57,048 bases of DNA from Bacillota bacterium (GCA_023392515.1 JAEVYX010000002.1:1-57048); one strand, 5' to 3'; counted from the stretch's first letter, positions 24,470-34,022 are shown. The notes: generated from the letters alone by a model not told the origin. Translations and numbers: made by a program.

Positions 24470-26020
24470 TTATTTATTGATCTTGATGGTGTAATATTCG
24501 CTGGTGGCGCAAAGCTTTTCCGCGGAGCAGGGAGTGTCGCTCAGGTAGGTGGCGCTTACTTCGTTGCTCACAGCCTCAACAAGGGGCAGGATGGGCAATT
24601 CTTCGGAGAGAATCTTCTGGGCGGCGTAGTAGTGCAGAGCACGTTCCGTAGGATCGGTGGTAGCAACGCCTGCGGCCAGTTCCTCATCCAAAGCGGTGCT
24701 GGAATAGTTGAAGAAGTTCATGGCGCCGGTGGAGCCCACGCGGGATGCCAAAGCGGAAGCATCGGGGCCTTGATAGCCGCTTAGTATGGTCAGATCAAAG
24801 GCTTTGTCTACCATGAGGCGGTTGATGTAGGCAGCCATCTCCAGGTTGATGATGTTAATGTTGATGCCGATGTCCTTCATGCTGTCTTTAAACACGGTGG
24901 CAATCTCCGGGAAGGGAGATTCGGCCATGGTGGGGAAGTCCAGGGTGAAGAAGAAGCCGTCGGCACCCTTTTTGTAGCCGGCACCTTCCAAAAGTGCAAT
25001 GGCGGCATCCACATCACGGGCGGGCATTACGTCATCTGCGTTATAAGCCCAGGCGATGGCTGCGGGAGCAAAACCTTCGGCGACCGCACCGTTGCCACCC
25101 AGGGCTTTGTTGAGAAGCGCTTCACGATCAACACCCAGGGCAATGGCTTTGCGCACATTAAGGTCTGAAGTGTAGGTGCCGGTCATGTTCATGGCCGTGT
25201 AATAGCGGGATGCCAGCGGCCAGGTGTGAATGGTAGCCAATCCACTGGCTTTTACCGTTTCCAGGTTGCTGCCGGCCAGGTTGATGCCAAGATAATCAAT
25301 CTCGCCATTCTGGAAAGCCTGCACAGCCGTGTTGGCATCGGTGATGACGGAGAAGATGAGCTTATCCGTTTGAGGCTGGCCCATGAAGTAATCCATATTG
25401 GCTTCCAGCGTATAGCTTACGCCCATTTGGCTTTCTACAAACTTGTAGGCGCCGGTGCCGATGGGCTTGGTGGTTGCGGCTTCGCAGGTCAGCCAATCCT
25501 GTCCTTCATACAGGTGCTTGGGCAGTATGTACATCCCATACCAGGACAGGTTGTAAAGAAGGCCTGCATCCTGGGCGTTGAGTGTAACTACAAAGGTGTT
25601 GGCATCGGGGGCTTCCATGGACGTTACCCCGGCCAGATATCCGGCGGAATAGCCTTCCGCGGCGATCTTCTGCATGGACCAGAGCACATCCTCACTGGAG
25701 AAGGGCTCGCCGTCATGCCATTTCACATTTTCGCGAAGGTGAAAGGTGTACGTAAGGCCGTCCTCGGAAATATCCCAGGTGGCAGCCAGATCGGGCAGGA
25801 GGTTTCCGGCACAATCGAACTTGAGGAGCTTGCTCATGACATTCTCCATGAGCATAATGGCGAAGTCGTCTTGAGTTGCGTTGGTGTTATAGCTGCTGGG
25901 GTCCGAGGGCAGCCAGGCGATGAGGGTGCCACCGGTGCGGGCCGTTTCCGCCATGGCAGGCACGAGGCCGCAGGACAGGAGCAGGATTGCGGCCAGCAAT
26001 AGGGAGACTAGCTTTTTCAT
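24470..26020 (-). CDS. Peptide ABC transporter substrate-binding protein, DppA/OppA family 5
   Basis: A 516-residue family 5 binding protein for peptides or similar solutes. The signal peptide runs to about residue 24 (PAMA); the LLLSCG at 14-19 is a poor lipobox, so the mature form is more likely free. The family core is present as YTFHLRENVKWHDGEPFSSEDV near 90 and RKAIALGVDRE near 291. GGAGGG precedes the ATG. It is the last gene of its operon, after the M14 peptidase, which is unusual because binding-protein genes more often come first. Confidence 0.93.
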   Translation of the reverse strand: MKKLVSLLLAAILLLSCGLVPAMAETARTGGTLIAWLPSDPSSYNTNATQDDFAIMLMENVMSKLLKFDCAGNLLPDLAATWDISEDGLTYTFHLRENVKWHDGEPFSSEDVLWSMQKIAAEGYSAGYLAGVTSMEAPDANTFVVTLNAQDAGLLYNLSWYGMYILPKHLYEGQDWLTCEAATTKPIGTGAYKFVESQMGVSYTLEANMDYFMGQPQTDKLIFSVITDANTAVQAFQNGEIDYLGINLAGSNLETVKASGLATIHTWPLASRYYTAMNMTGTYTSDLNVRKAIALGVDREALLNKALGGNGAVAEGFAPAAIAWAYNADDVMPARDVDAAIALLEGAGYKKGADGFFFTLDFPTMAESPFPEIATVFKDSMKDIGININIINLEMAAYINRLMVDKAFDLTILSGYQGPDASALASRVGSTGAMNFFNYSSTALDEELAAGVATTDPTERALHYYAAQKILSEELPILPLVEAVSNEVSATYLSDTPCSAEKLCATSEYYTIKINK

Positions 26021-26121
26021 GGGTTTCCCTCCACTTTTGATATTGAAACGGGGGTTATCCCCGGTTTCACCTTTGGTAACACGAAAAGGACTATAACAAT
26101 TGTTCGTTGAAAAGGGCTGTA

Positions 26122-27498
26122 TTAGTTCTTCTCATCCTTTACCGCAAGAGCGGCCATCAATCCGCTTTCCATTTGGACGGAGACCAGGGCTTTGATGGGG
26201 ATGGGTGTACAGGGGACGCGGGCTTCCACATCATCACAACCGGATTTCAGCAATGCTTCGGCTTTTGCAATAATGCTCTGAAGCCTGTCTTTTCCTTGCA
26301 CATCGGCGGAGGGCAAGGTTGCCTCGGCAGCGGCGGCGATCATGCCCACACCCAGGAGATGCATAAAGGGCATCATCACCAGGTTATCAAAGGCCTGAGC
26401 TTTCGTGGCAGGCTTTTCAAACTCGGGATTTTGCAGGGCAAAATTCCGCTGGGCGCCCAGCGATGCGGCGGACATGGCCATGCGTTCGGCAAGGGCAAAC
26501 CGGTATGCGTTGCCTTCAGGTAAAAAAGGCAGAAGCGCATCCACCAGGGGGGCCATGTCCTTATACAGGGCCTCGGTTTTTTCAATGCTCTTCAAAACCG
26601 CATCCCGCCTTGTGAAATCGACCGGCGTGGTATCCATGGAATCATTGCTGCGGAAATAGGGCATTTCGCATACGATGGCAAAACATTTGCGCCCGTCTTG
26701 ATTGGCATAATCTACGGAGCAACTTCCGCCTGTCAGTATGTTTGCAGGGTCCTGCCCGGTCATCTTTTCGTAGTAGTCGTATACGAGAGGCATACCGGGG
26801 AATTCAAACACAGCATTGGCATAGACCTGGCAGCAGGGCATTTCAGGTTCACCCAATGTCAGCGGGATGCCGTGCTTTGCGGATATTTCTTTCAAATGCT
26901 CGATGAGATATTTGTTTTCGCCGCTGATATACCAAAACACGCCGCCGAAGGCACCATTGTGCAGGGAATACAGAAATTCGGGCTTCTTCTCCCGGATGAT
27001 CTTCATCAGTGCCTGGGTCTCGGGGAGAGGCTTGTCAAAATGCAGCGTTTTGTAATCCAGGGGGAAGGTCCACTCCACTTGTTGGGCGCTGGAGGGACGG
27101 TAAAAATGCCGGGCGTAATTGTAGTAAGTGAATGGGCCGCGGAACCAGCCCTCGTTGCGTTTCACCCCGTCTGGGTCAACGGCCTTGATGATGGAGAAGG
27201 TGTAGCCCAATTCCTCGCGGAGAGCCGCATCCTTTGCCAGAATTTCGGTGAGAGCTTCCAGCATCATGGCGCCGATTGGCTCATTGGGATGAGGACAGCC
27301 GAAAATCAGCGCATTTTTCGGACCGTTTCCTATAGTGAGGCAATAAAGGGGACGCCCCTCCTGGCTGTGTCCGGCAATGGTTACTTTCACCGCATCGGGG
27401 TAATCTTTGGCTAACGCCAGGGTGTTTTGGTCCATTTCCTCCAGGGTGAGAAAGGATTCGTAATCGGGGATGCGGGATAGGATGTCTTGCATATTCAT
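26122..27498 (-). CDS. M14-family zinc carboxypeptidase-like protein
   Basis: A 458-residue member of the M14 peptidase clan. The zinc ligands are H and E of CPHPNEPIG near residue 70; the third ligand is probably the histidine in LYSLHNGAFGG near 180. No signal peptide is present, so it acts in the cytoplasm. The ATG at 27498 follows AGGAGG by 10 bases; the upstream frame to 27558 has no site. Between DppF and DppA genes, it is well placed to trim imported peptides. M14 relatives can also be amidases or deacylases, so the exact bond is uncertain. Confidence 0.85.
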   Translation of the reverse strand: MNMQDILSRIPDYESFLTLEEMDQNTLALAKDYPDAVKVTIAGHSQEGRPLYCLTIGNGPKNALIFGCPHPNEPIGAMMLEALTEILAKDAALREELGYTFSIIKAVDPDGVKRNEGWFRGPFTYYNYARHFYRPSSAQQVEWTFPLDYKTLHFDKPLPETQALMKIIREKKPEFLYSLHNGAFGGVFWYISGENKYLIEHLKEISAKHGIPLTLGEPEMPCCQVYANAVFEFPGMPLVYDYYEKMTGQDPANILTGGSCSVDYANQDGRKCFAIVCEMPYFRSNDSMDTTPVDFTRRDAVLKSIEKTEALYKDMAPLVDALLPFLPEGNAYRFALAERMAMSAASLGAQRNFALQNPEFEKPATKAQAFDNLVMMPFMHLLGVGMIAAAAEATLPSADVQGKDRLQSIIAKAEALLKSGCDDVEARVPCTPIPIKALVSVQMESGLMAALAVKDEKN

Positions 27499-27598
27499 GA
27501 AAATGATTCCTCCTGAAAGCCTGCCGGAAGGGCGGGCCGATCGATTGAGGGAAAGCATATGTCCGTGCCTGGGGACGCAGCCGGTGGTTTTCCGCCCG

Positions 27599-28591
27599 TT
27601 ACTTGCTTTGTTCCGGATTTACGATGCAGCAGGCAGCAAAGTGACCGTTGCCGTAATCGACAAGATCGGGATACCTTTCCCAGCACTTGGGGCAGGTGCG
27701 GAAGCAGCGGGGGGCGAAGAAGCAACCTGGCCCCGCACCGATGGGTACGGGGGGTTCGCCCTGGATGGCGATGGGCTCATATCCATCCTCCGGGCGCAGG
27801 GAGCCGCAATTGGATAGTAGCGCTTGGGTATAGGGGTGCAGCGGATGATGCAAAACTTCGTCCGTAAGTCCGGTTTCAACGATTCGGCCCAAATACATCA
27901 CCGCGACACGGTGGGCGATATGCCGGGTGGTTGCAATATCATGGCTGATAAACACCATGGCCATGTTCTTTTCTTGATTCAAGGTGCGAAGCAGGTTGAG
28001 GACTTCCGCCCGGACGGATACATCCAGCATGGATACCGGCTCATCCGCCACCATAAATTTGGGGTGGAGCATCATGGCCCGAAGAATGGAAATGCGCTGA
28101 AGCTGGCCCCCCGACAACTCGTGAGGAAAACGGTTCAGATATTCCCCGGCGGGGGAAAGCCCTGCGGATTCAAGGGCTTGAATGCATAGCGCCCTGCGAT
28201 CCCCATCATCCTTGCCGATGCCATGGATGATGAGAGGCCGCATCATGGACCGTAAGATGGTAAACCGGGGGTTGAATGTATCATAGGGGTTTTGGAAAAC
28301 AATTTGCGCCATGCGCTTGAATGCTTTGGGGTCCTGCGTGATCAGCTTTGAGGCATCCTGGCCGTTTAGGAGGATATCGCCTCCGGTCTGCTTTTCAAGC
28401 TGCACCAGCACCCGGCCAAGCGTACTTTTCCCGCAGCCGCTTTCCCCAATGACGCCCAGCACCTCACCGGGTTGCAATGTCAAGTGAACGCCATCTACGG
28501 CCTTCACCGGTGGATAGTTCCCATCCACCTTTACGGTTCGCTGCGAATAGTGGCGGGTGAGGTTTTTCACCTGAAGAAGGGGTTCAGCCAT
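27599..28591 (-). CDS. Dipeptide/oligopeptide ABC transporter ATPase, DppF/OppF type
   Basis: A 330-residue ATPase. Walker A is GESGCGKST, the signature ELSGGQLQRISIL, Walker B FMVADEPVSMLDVS, and the family C-terminal zone HPLHPYTQALLS with a cysteine cluster (GPGCFFAPRC and CPKC) that in DppD/OppF proteins binds an Fe-S cluster. The second ATG (MAEPLL) is 9 bases after GGAGG and is preferred. The start overlaps the DppD stop by eight bases. Confidence 0.93.
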   Translation of the reverse strand: MAEPLLQVKNLTRHYSQRTVKVDGNYPPVKAVDGVHLTLQPGEVLGVIGESGCGKSTLGRVLVQLEKQTGGDILLNGQDASKLITQDPKAFKRMAQIVFQNPYDTFNPRFTILRSMMRPLIIHGIGKDDGDRRALCIQALESAGLSPAGEYLNRFPHELSGGQLQRISILRAMMLHPKFMVADEPVSMLDVSVRAEVLNLLRTLNQEKNMAMVFISHDIATTRHIAHRVAVMYLGRIVETGLTDEVLHHPLHPYTQALLSNCGSLRPEDGYEPIAIQGEPPVPIGAGPGCFFAPRCFRTCPKCWERYPDLVDYGNGHFAACCIVNPEQSK

Positions 28592-29555
28592 TTTCATTCA
28601 CCTCCTCCAGCATAAAGCAGGCAGCCTGCCGCCCGTCAGGCAAAGCCTGAAGGGCCGGGCGCTCCTTGCGGCAGCGCTCCGATGCGTGAGGGCAGCGGGG
28701 GGCAAACACGCACCCGGGAATATCGTAGGACAAATCGGGCAATTTTCCGGGAATGGCGGATAGTATCTTTTCCTCACCATACAGGGAGGGGAAAGCATTC
28801 AATAATCCTTGGGTATAGGGGTGGGCGGGCTTTTCCATGATTTTCGCGGTGGAGCCAACCTCCATCAGCCTTCCGGCATAAAGGACGGCTACCAGGTCAC
28901 AGCTTGACGCTACCACGGCCATATCATGAGTAATCATAATCCTGGTCAGGCCCAGCTCCTTTTGAAGGCGTTTCACCTCGGCAAGAATCTGCCCCTGGGT
29001 GATAACATCCAGGGCTGTGGTAGCCTCGTCAAAAAGAATCAGCCTGGGGTGATTTAGTAGGCTCAAGGCAATGGAGACTCGCTGCATCATGCCTCCGGAC
29101 AATTCGTGGGGATAGAGCCTGAAAACCCTGGGGGGCAGGTGAACCATCTTCAGCGTTTCCAATACCCTTGCCTTCCGGGCTGCAAGGCTTTCTTTGGGAT
29201 GATGGATGCGATAGATGTCCATCATCTGCCCGCCGATGCGATGAACGGGGCTTAAGGAATTCATGCTCTTTTGGAATACCGCAGCAATCTCCTTCCAGCG
29301 AAGCTCATTCAACCGCTGGGGCGGCAATTGCAGCAAATCTTCACCATTATAAAAGGCTTCTCCTGTAACTTTGGCATTGTCATCCAACAACTGCAATATG
29401 GCCATGCCCAGCGTGCTTTTGCCGCTACCGGATTCGCCCACCAGCCCCATGGCACTGCCTGCGGGAAGGGATAGGCTCACCTTGCTGACGGCATGGATGG
29501 CGCGTCCGGGCATCACATAGTCTACCGAAAGGTCCCGTATTTCCAAAAGGGCCAC
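28584..29555 (-). CDS. Dipeptide/oligopeptide ABC transporter ATPase, DppD/OppD type
   Basis: A 323-residue ATPase starting at GTG 29555, which has AAAGGATG before it; the longer frame to 29606 would run into the permease gene. Walker A is GESGSGKST, the signature ELSGGMMQRVSIALS, Walker B LILFDEATTALDV, and the C-terminal zone KPAHPYTQGLLNAFP with cysteines in GCVFAPRCPHASERC. It forms the ATPase pair with the DppF-type protein. Confidence 0.93.
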   Translation of the reverse strand: MALLEIRDLSVDYVMPGRAIHAVSKVSLSLPAGSAMGLVGESGSGKSTLGMAILQLLDDNAKVTGEAFYNGEDLLQLPPQRLNELRWKEIAAVFQKSMNSLSPVHRIGGQMMDIYRIHHPKESLAARKARVLETLKMVHLPPRVFRLYPHELSGGMMQRVSIALSLLNHPRLILFDEATTALDVITQGQILAEVKRLQKELGLTRIMITHDMAVVASSCDLVAVLYAGRLMEVGSTAKIMEKPAHPYTQGLLNAFPSLYGEEKILSAIPGKLPDLSYDIPGCVFAPRCPHASERCRKERPALQALPDGRQAACFMLEEVNENG

Positions 29556-29559
29556 ACGC

Positions 29560-30399
29560 TCACATCCTTTCCGCAGACTTGGGGGCAAAAGCGGCATTAA
29601 GCCCATCGCACAAAAGGTAAAAAGAGGTGACCGTTATGAGAATGGCTACGCCAGGGAAGGTGGCAACCCACCAAGCAGTAGTCATATAGGTGCGCCCTGC
29701 AAATACCATTTGCCCCCAGGAGATGATGTTGGGGTCGCCTAAACCCAAAAAGGAAAGACTGGCTTCTGTCAATATCGCCCCGGCGATGCCCATGGCAGTA
29801 TTGGCGACCACGGGAAAGATGCCGTTGGGGATGATGTAGCGCAAGAGAAGTGAGGTTCCCGATTCGCCCAAAGCCTGTGCGCTTTTTACAAAGGTGCGCT
29901 CTTTTAGGGACAAGGCTTGCACCCGCATGAGCCGGGCATTGCCGGGCCAACTGGTGAGGCCAATAATGATCATCACATTTTGCATGCTGCTGCCAAAGAG
30001 GGCAACGGTGATCAAAACCAGGAAGAAGGTGGGCAGCATGAGAAATACATTGATTATTTCGGAAACGATTCGGTCCACCTTGCCCCCGAAAAAGCCCGCT
30101 GCTCCGCCAATAAGCGTTCCCAGCAGCCCGGACAGGAGCGCCGCAGAAAAACCTACGATGAGCGAGGTGCGGCTGCCTTCCAGAATCATGCTGAACACGT
30201 CGCCTCCCAGGCTGTCGGTGCCCAAAAGATGCACGCGGCCGGGGGCTGTCTTCAGCGCATCGCCCAAGGCATAAGGGTCGTGGGTCTGAATGAGAGGTGC
30301 AAAGATAGCGCAAAAGGCAATCAGCGTAAGCAGCACGACTCCCAAACGGAGGTGGCCGCTGGAACGCCACATGGTTTTTAATGTAATTCGACCGCCCAT
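29560..30399 (-). CDS. Peptide ABC transporter permease, DppC/OppC type
   Basis: A 279-residue permease with an N-terminal helix and five more. The TDSLGGDVFSMILEGSRTSLIVG segment and the ATPase loop SAQALGESGTSLLLRYIIPNG near 172 identify the DppC group. The ATG follows AAAGGAGG. It is encoded 16 bases after DppB. Confidence 0.93.
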   Translation of the reverse strand: MGGRITLKTMWRSSGHLRLGVVLLTLIAFCAIFAPLIQTHDPYALGDALKTAPGRVHLLGTDSLGGDVFSMILEGSRTSLIVGFSAALLSGLLGTLIGGAAGFFGGKVDRIVSEIINVFLMLPTFFLVLITVALFGSSMQNVMIIIGLTSWPGNARLMRVQALSLKERTFVKSAQALGESGTSLLLRYIIPNGIFPVVANTAMGIAGAILTEASLSFLGLGDPNIISWGQMVFAGRTYMTTAWWVATFPGVAILITVTSFYLLCDGLNAAFAPKSAERM

Positions 30400-30415
30400 C
30401 GAGACGCCTCCTTTC

Positions 30416-31381
30416 TTATTTGAGCCGGATGCGGGGGTCCAGCCAGGCGTAAAGGAGATCCACCAGCATGGTCATGACTGCCACGGAGATGGAGATCATC
30501 AGATATATTCCCATCAGAATGGGATAATCCCGTCGGCCTATGGCATTGAGCATCAATTGGCCCATACCAGGCCAGGCGAAAACCACTTCGACCAGTGCCG
30601 CTCCGGATACTACATAGGCAAGGGAGATGCCGAATACCGTGAGCGTTGGCAGAATAGCATTTTTCAGGACATAACGGCGGAATATATGGCTTTCCTTCAT
30701 GCCCGCGGCTCGGAAGGTAAGCATATAATCCTCTTTCATCACCTGGCGCACGGAAGTGCGGGTAATGCGCAGGTATTGGGGTACCTGAATAAGGGTCAGT
30801 GTACCGCAGGGGAGAATCATATGAATCAGTACATCCAGCACATACCCCCATCCGGTGGAGGCTTCCCGTAAGTTAACCATGCCGGAGGTGGGGAGTACAT
30901 GGAGGGTTGAAGCAAAAATCAGGATGGCCATCAGCCCGAGCCAGAAGGATGGCATGGCATCAAACAGGTAAGAGACATAGCTCAATATGTTATCCAGCCA
31001 CTTGCCCCGGTTCCGGGCAGCAATCAGCCCAAGCCCTGTTCCTATCAGAAAGGATAATACACATGCGGTGAGCGCCAGAAGGAGGCTTGTACCCATGCGC
31101 GTCATCAACAGGTTCGCCACAGGCTGGTTGTAGGTGTAGGAAACCCCCATGTCTCCTAGAAACAGGTTGCCGATATAGATGCCCAATTGGGCGATGATCG
31201 GTTTGTCCAGCCCATAGCGGACACGCAACTGTTCCATTTGAGCTTCGCTGGGGTTGTCCATGCCCGCCATGATCCGTACCGGGTCACCGGGGGCCAGGTG
31301 CATAAGGAAAAAGTTCAATACCATGACCAATAAAATGGTCAGTATACCCGTTAAGAGCCTGCGAAAGATATAGCGTTTCAT
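30416..31381 (-). CDS. Peptide ABC transporter permease, DppB/OppB type
   Basis: A 321-residue permease. It shows the DppB N-terminus YIFRRLLTGILTILLV, LAPGDPVRIMAG near 30, YGLDKPIIAQ, the ATPase loop TFRAAGMKESHIFRRYVLKNA near 222, and the ending DLLYAWLDPRIRLK. Its ATG overlaps the stop of the alpha/beta hydrolase by four bases, so the hydrolase belongs to the same transcript. Confidence 0.93.
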   Translation of the reverse strand: MKRYIFRRLLTGILTILLVMVLNFFLMHLAPGDPVRIMAGMDNPSEAQMEQLRVRYGLDKPIIAQLGIYIGNLFLGDMGVSYTYNQPVANLLMTRMGTSLLLALTACVLSFLIGTGLGLIAARNRGKWLDNILSYVSYLFDAMPSFWLGLMAILIFASTLHVLPTSGMVNLREASTGWGYVLDVLIHMILPCGTLTLIQVPQYLRITRTSVRQVMKEDYMLTFRAAGMKESHIFRRYVLKNAILPTLTVFGISLAYVVSGAALVEVVFAWPGMGQLMLNAIGRRDYPILMGIYLMISISVAVMTMLVDLLYAWLDPRIRLK

Positions 31382-32316
31382 GAACGCACCTCACTTGCAA
31401 ACCTGATTACTTGCGCTGCTATCTCTGCCAGGGCATAGTGCTGGAGGTTGTGCTTGCCGGCAAGCTCGGCCACCTGTGCGCGATTGCGCGCGATAAACCC
31501 ATCCTCCTCCGGCTGAAAAAGGGAGAAGCGGGTTTTGGTATCCGAGGCGATCAGCATGAGAAGAGGCATCCCGTCCGGCAGTTTTCCCCCCGCAATCCGG
31601 CAATTCTGCCGTAGAAGCCGCATTTCTTGCCGCATGGGCAAGGTGCAGTATTGCCTGGCTTGCATGGCTCTCTCCAAAGGAAGAAGCCCAGGGTCAAGGT
31701 ACTTGTAATTGTTTAGATACCTGCGGTAACGGCTTACATAGAAGGGAAAATGCAATAGCAGGCGACGGATGCCCACCGCACGGAAAAATGCAAATACATG
31801 CCACAATATGGCTGGGGGGATCGGCAATGTTTCATAGCATAAGGGCGCAGGGGCATCCAGCATGACAATTCCTTTTACTTCTTCAGGAAAGCTGCAGGCC
31901 CAGCGTACCGCCTCACACCCTGCCACGGAATGAGCCAGCAAATAATAAGGGCCGAACTCCTCGGCGGCTGTAAGAGCCGCGCGAAGCTCATCCACCACCG
32001 TATCCAAAGCGCGGGGGACAGTTGTGGAGGATGAGAAGCCATAACCGGGTTTTTCCACCACGATCACACGAAAATGGGGGGCGAGCTCATTCATAAGTGG
32101 CTGGAAATCTGCGGATGGAACGGAGGTTCCCCAGCCGCTGAGAAGCACGATGCGGGGGCCTGAACCTTTCGCATAGATATGCATAAATGCGCCGGGAACA
32201 GGAAATGTTTTTCCTGGCATAGGAAAAAGGGCCGCCTCCCTTTTGGAAGCCGTGTGCTGCCAAAGGGCGCCGCCGCCAAACAGAAGCGCGGGAAGAAGAA
32301 GTGACGAGAGTCCCAC
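31378..32316 (-). CDS. Alpha/beta-fold hydrolase, membrane-anchored or secreted
   Basis: A 312-residue hydrolase. A hydrophobic N-terminus (GLSSLLLPALLFGGGALW) suggests a membrane anchor or uncleaved signal. The oxyanion region is LLSGWGTSVPS, the nucleophile serine lies in LLAHSVAGCEA, and a late histidine is probably H in KHNLQHYAL. The GTG at 32316 follows AAGGAGG by eight bases; the frame to 32355 has no site. As first gene of a Dpp importer operon it may free a peptide or acyl substrate before uptake; that is inference. Confidence 0.82.
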   Translation of the reverse strand: MGLSSLLLPALLFGGGALWQHTASKREAALFPMPGKTFPVPGAFMHIYAKGSGPRIVLLSGWGTSVPSADFQPLMNELAPHFRVIVVEKPGYGFSSSTTVPRALDTVVDELRAALTAAEEFGPYYLLAHSVAGCEAVRWACSFPEEVKGIVMLDAPAPLCYETLPIPPAILWHVFAFFRAVGIRRLLLHFPFYVSRYRRYLNNYKYLDPGLLPLERAMQARQYCTLPMRQEMRLLRQNCRIAGGKLPDGMPLLMLIASDTKTRFSLFQPEEDGFIARNRAQVAELAGKHNLQHYALAEIAAQVIRFASEVRS

Positions 32317-32355
32317 GAATCGTTCCTCCTTCCCACATTTCGACTCATATTGCAT

Positions 32356-32384
32356 ATTTTAGCATGCATACGTATGAATCACAA
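32356..32384 (-). promoter_or_regulatory. Promoter of the hydrolase-Dpp operon
   Basis: On the minus strand TTGTGA (32379-32384) and TAAAAT (32356-32361) are 17 bases apart with a TGC extended -10. The spacer contains the 10-base palindrome CATACGTATG, a possible operator. Confidence 0.6.
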
Positions 32385-32467
32385 GGGAATTTGGGGAATA
32401 AGTAATTTTTTTCATGAGCATCAGCATGTTTTGGTGACTAATTTCCAAGGGCATACAAATAAAAACA

Positions 32468-32508
32468 CCGGGAGCGAAGCGGCATGCGCCTTTGCATTCC
32501 CGGTTCAG
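32468..32508 (-). terminator. Orphan minus-strand terminator
   Basis: On the minus strand ACCGGGAATGCAAAGGCG pairs imperfectly with CGCTTCGCTCCCGGT, followed by GTTTTTATTT. No minus-strand gene lies directly upstream, and the operon promoter lies downstream, so it may end a short untranslated transcript or leader. Confidence 0.6.
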
Positions 32509-32645
32509 GATGAAAAGAGGATAGCCTTTGATTAAACGGCAATCTCCACATAAGCCTATAGTTGTTTCGTGGAAGGAAAACTTTCACTCTGCTTCTGTTA
32601 TCGACAATATTTGACAAAATAGTACATAAAACGACGGTCGTCCTA

Positions 32646-32674
32646 TTGACTTTTTGTTACCAAATGATTACAAT
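32646..32674 (+). promoter_or_regulatory. Promoter of the EAL-HDOD gene
   Basis: TTGACT (32646-32651) and TACAAT (32669-32674) are 17 bases apart. An ACGAC-G-GTCGT inverted repeat lies just upstream near 32630. Confidence 0.7.
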
Positions 32675-32782
32675 TAAGATGATCTTGATGAGATGTATGA
32701 CACATGTGTTTGGGCAGTTCGAAAACTGTTGAAAAGCAAATTGAAAAAGGAATTTGGGGTTACGAAAGAAGGCCATTTAATT

Positions 32783-33988
32783 ATGGAGGTCTTTGTTGCA
32801 CGGCAGCCAATATTCAACCGCCGGATGGATGTCACCGGATATGAGCTGCTTTATCGGAGAGGTCAGAATAATTTTTATGAGGGACTGGATGATAACAAGG
32901 CCACGGCAGAGGTCATTCATAACGCCTTTTTCTCCATGCACTTTCGTGAGTTGACAAACGATACCAGAGCCTTCATTAATTTTCCGCTTGATATGCTTGT
33001 TCAGGGAATACCTCTCATGCTGCCTAAAAAGAGCATTGTGATAGAAGTGCTGGAAAGGGTGGAAGCTACACCGGAAGCTGTTTCGGCCATTGCAAGGCTG
33101 CGTGAAAACGGGTATACCATTGCCCTGGACGATTATACCTTTCAACCGTCTTACGCCCCTTTGGTGGAGCTTGCCGATATTATCAAAGTTGAATTTTCCC
33201 TCATGGACAAGGAAAAGCAGCAGCAACTCTTACAGAAGCACAAAAATCGGAAGCAATTTGTGGCGGAAAAGGTGGAAACCAGGGAAGAATACGAAATGGC
33301 ACTCAAAATGGGGTATGACCTGTTTCAAGGCTATTTTTTCAGCAAGCCCGTTATTCATTCCGCCAAAGAGGTAGGCAGTTTCAATACGGCCCTGATCCAA
33401 TTGATTGACGAATTGAATAGGCCGGAACCCGATAATAGAAGGATTGCAAGCATTATTGAAACGGATGTGGGTCTTTCCTACAAGATATTGCGGCTGGCAG
33501 GATCCATTTATTATGGCTCCAGAAAAGAAATCCGCTCTATCTTGAATGCGGTGGTGCGGCTGGGCATTGAGGAACTGAAAAGATGGTGCTATATATTGCT
33601 TTTGAAAGATGTGCAGGTGACTGAAAACAAGGAGATGATCAAAACCTGCCTGATTCGTGCAAAGCTGATGGAGCTTTTTGCCTTCGAACTGGATATGCAT
33701 TGTCAGCACATGGACTTTTTTATGACAGGTCTTTTCTCCGCAATGGATGTGCTGCTCAAGCGTCCAATGGGGGAAATTATGGAGGAACTACCCCTTTCCC
33801 AGAAGGTAAAAGATGCGCTGCTCGGTACGGATAACAATATCCGAAGGGCCTTGCAAATCGTACGGAAGAATGAAATATCTCCAAGGCTCGAACCTGAAGC
33901 GGCAGCACATTTTGCAGATTTGACTCCGAAAAGGTATATGCGCATGTATGTGGAGTCCTTAAAATGGGTTATCCAGCTTGATTTTTAG
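32783..33988 (+). CDS. EAL-HDOD signalling protein (YuxH type)
   Basis: A 401-residue protein with an N-terminal EAL-like domain (residues about 1-200) and a C-terminal HDOD domain (about 200-390). The opening MEVFVARQPIFNRRMDVTGY and the block YELLYRRG define the YuxH family. The EAL active-site residues are degenerate (YELLYR instead of the EAL triad), so it probably does not hydrolyse cyclic di-GMP. The HDOD part contains SIIETDVGLSYKILRLAGS. The ATG at 32783 follows AAGG; the frame to 32693 starts too close to the promoter. It is monocistronic and likely links stress or nucleotide signals to regulation. Confidence 0.88.
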   Translation: MEVFVARQPIFNRRMDVTGYELLYRRGQNNFYEGLDDNKATAEVIHNAFFSMHFRELTNDTRAFINFPLDMLVQGIPLMLPKKSIVIEVLERVEATPEAVSAIARLRENGYTIALDDYTFQPSYAPLVELADIIKVEFSLMDKEKQQQLLQKHKNRKQFVAEKVETREEYEMALKMGYDLFQGYFFSKPVIHSAKEVGSFNTALIQLIDELNRPEPDNRRIASIIETDVGLSYKILRLAGSIYYGSRKEIRSILNAVVRLGIEELKRWCYILLLKDVQVTENKEMIKTCLIRAKLMELFAFELDMHCQHMDFFMTGLFSAMDVLLKRPMGEIMEELPLSQKVKDALLGTDNNIRRALQIVRKNEISPRLEPEAAAHFADLTPKRYMRMYVESLKWVIQLDF

Positions 33989-34022
33989 GCGAATATCCAG
34001 AAGCTTAATTCAGACAATAAAA

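Noticed and set aside
25226..26002. Plus-strand open frame of 258 codons opposite the DppA-like gene
   Set aside because: It is antisense to a gene with a signal peptide and family motifs, and is likely a by-product of codon bias.
24470..26020. Lipobox in the DppA-like protein (LLLSCG)
   Set aside because: The cysteine is followed by a further hydrophobic stretch and a clean AMA cleavage site; I treat lipidation as possible but unlikely.
29597..30370. Minus-strand open frame of 257 codons within the DppC gene in another frame
   Set aside because: It is the out-of-frame shadow of a permease with clear family motifs, and its His/Arg/Pro-rich residues resemble no membrane protein.
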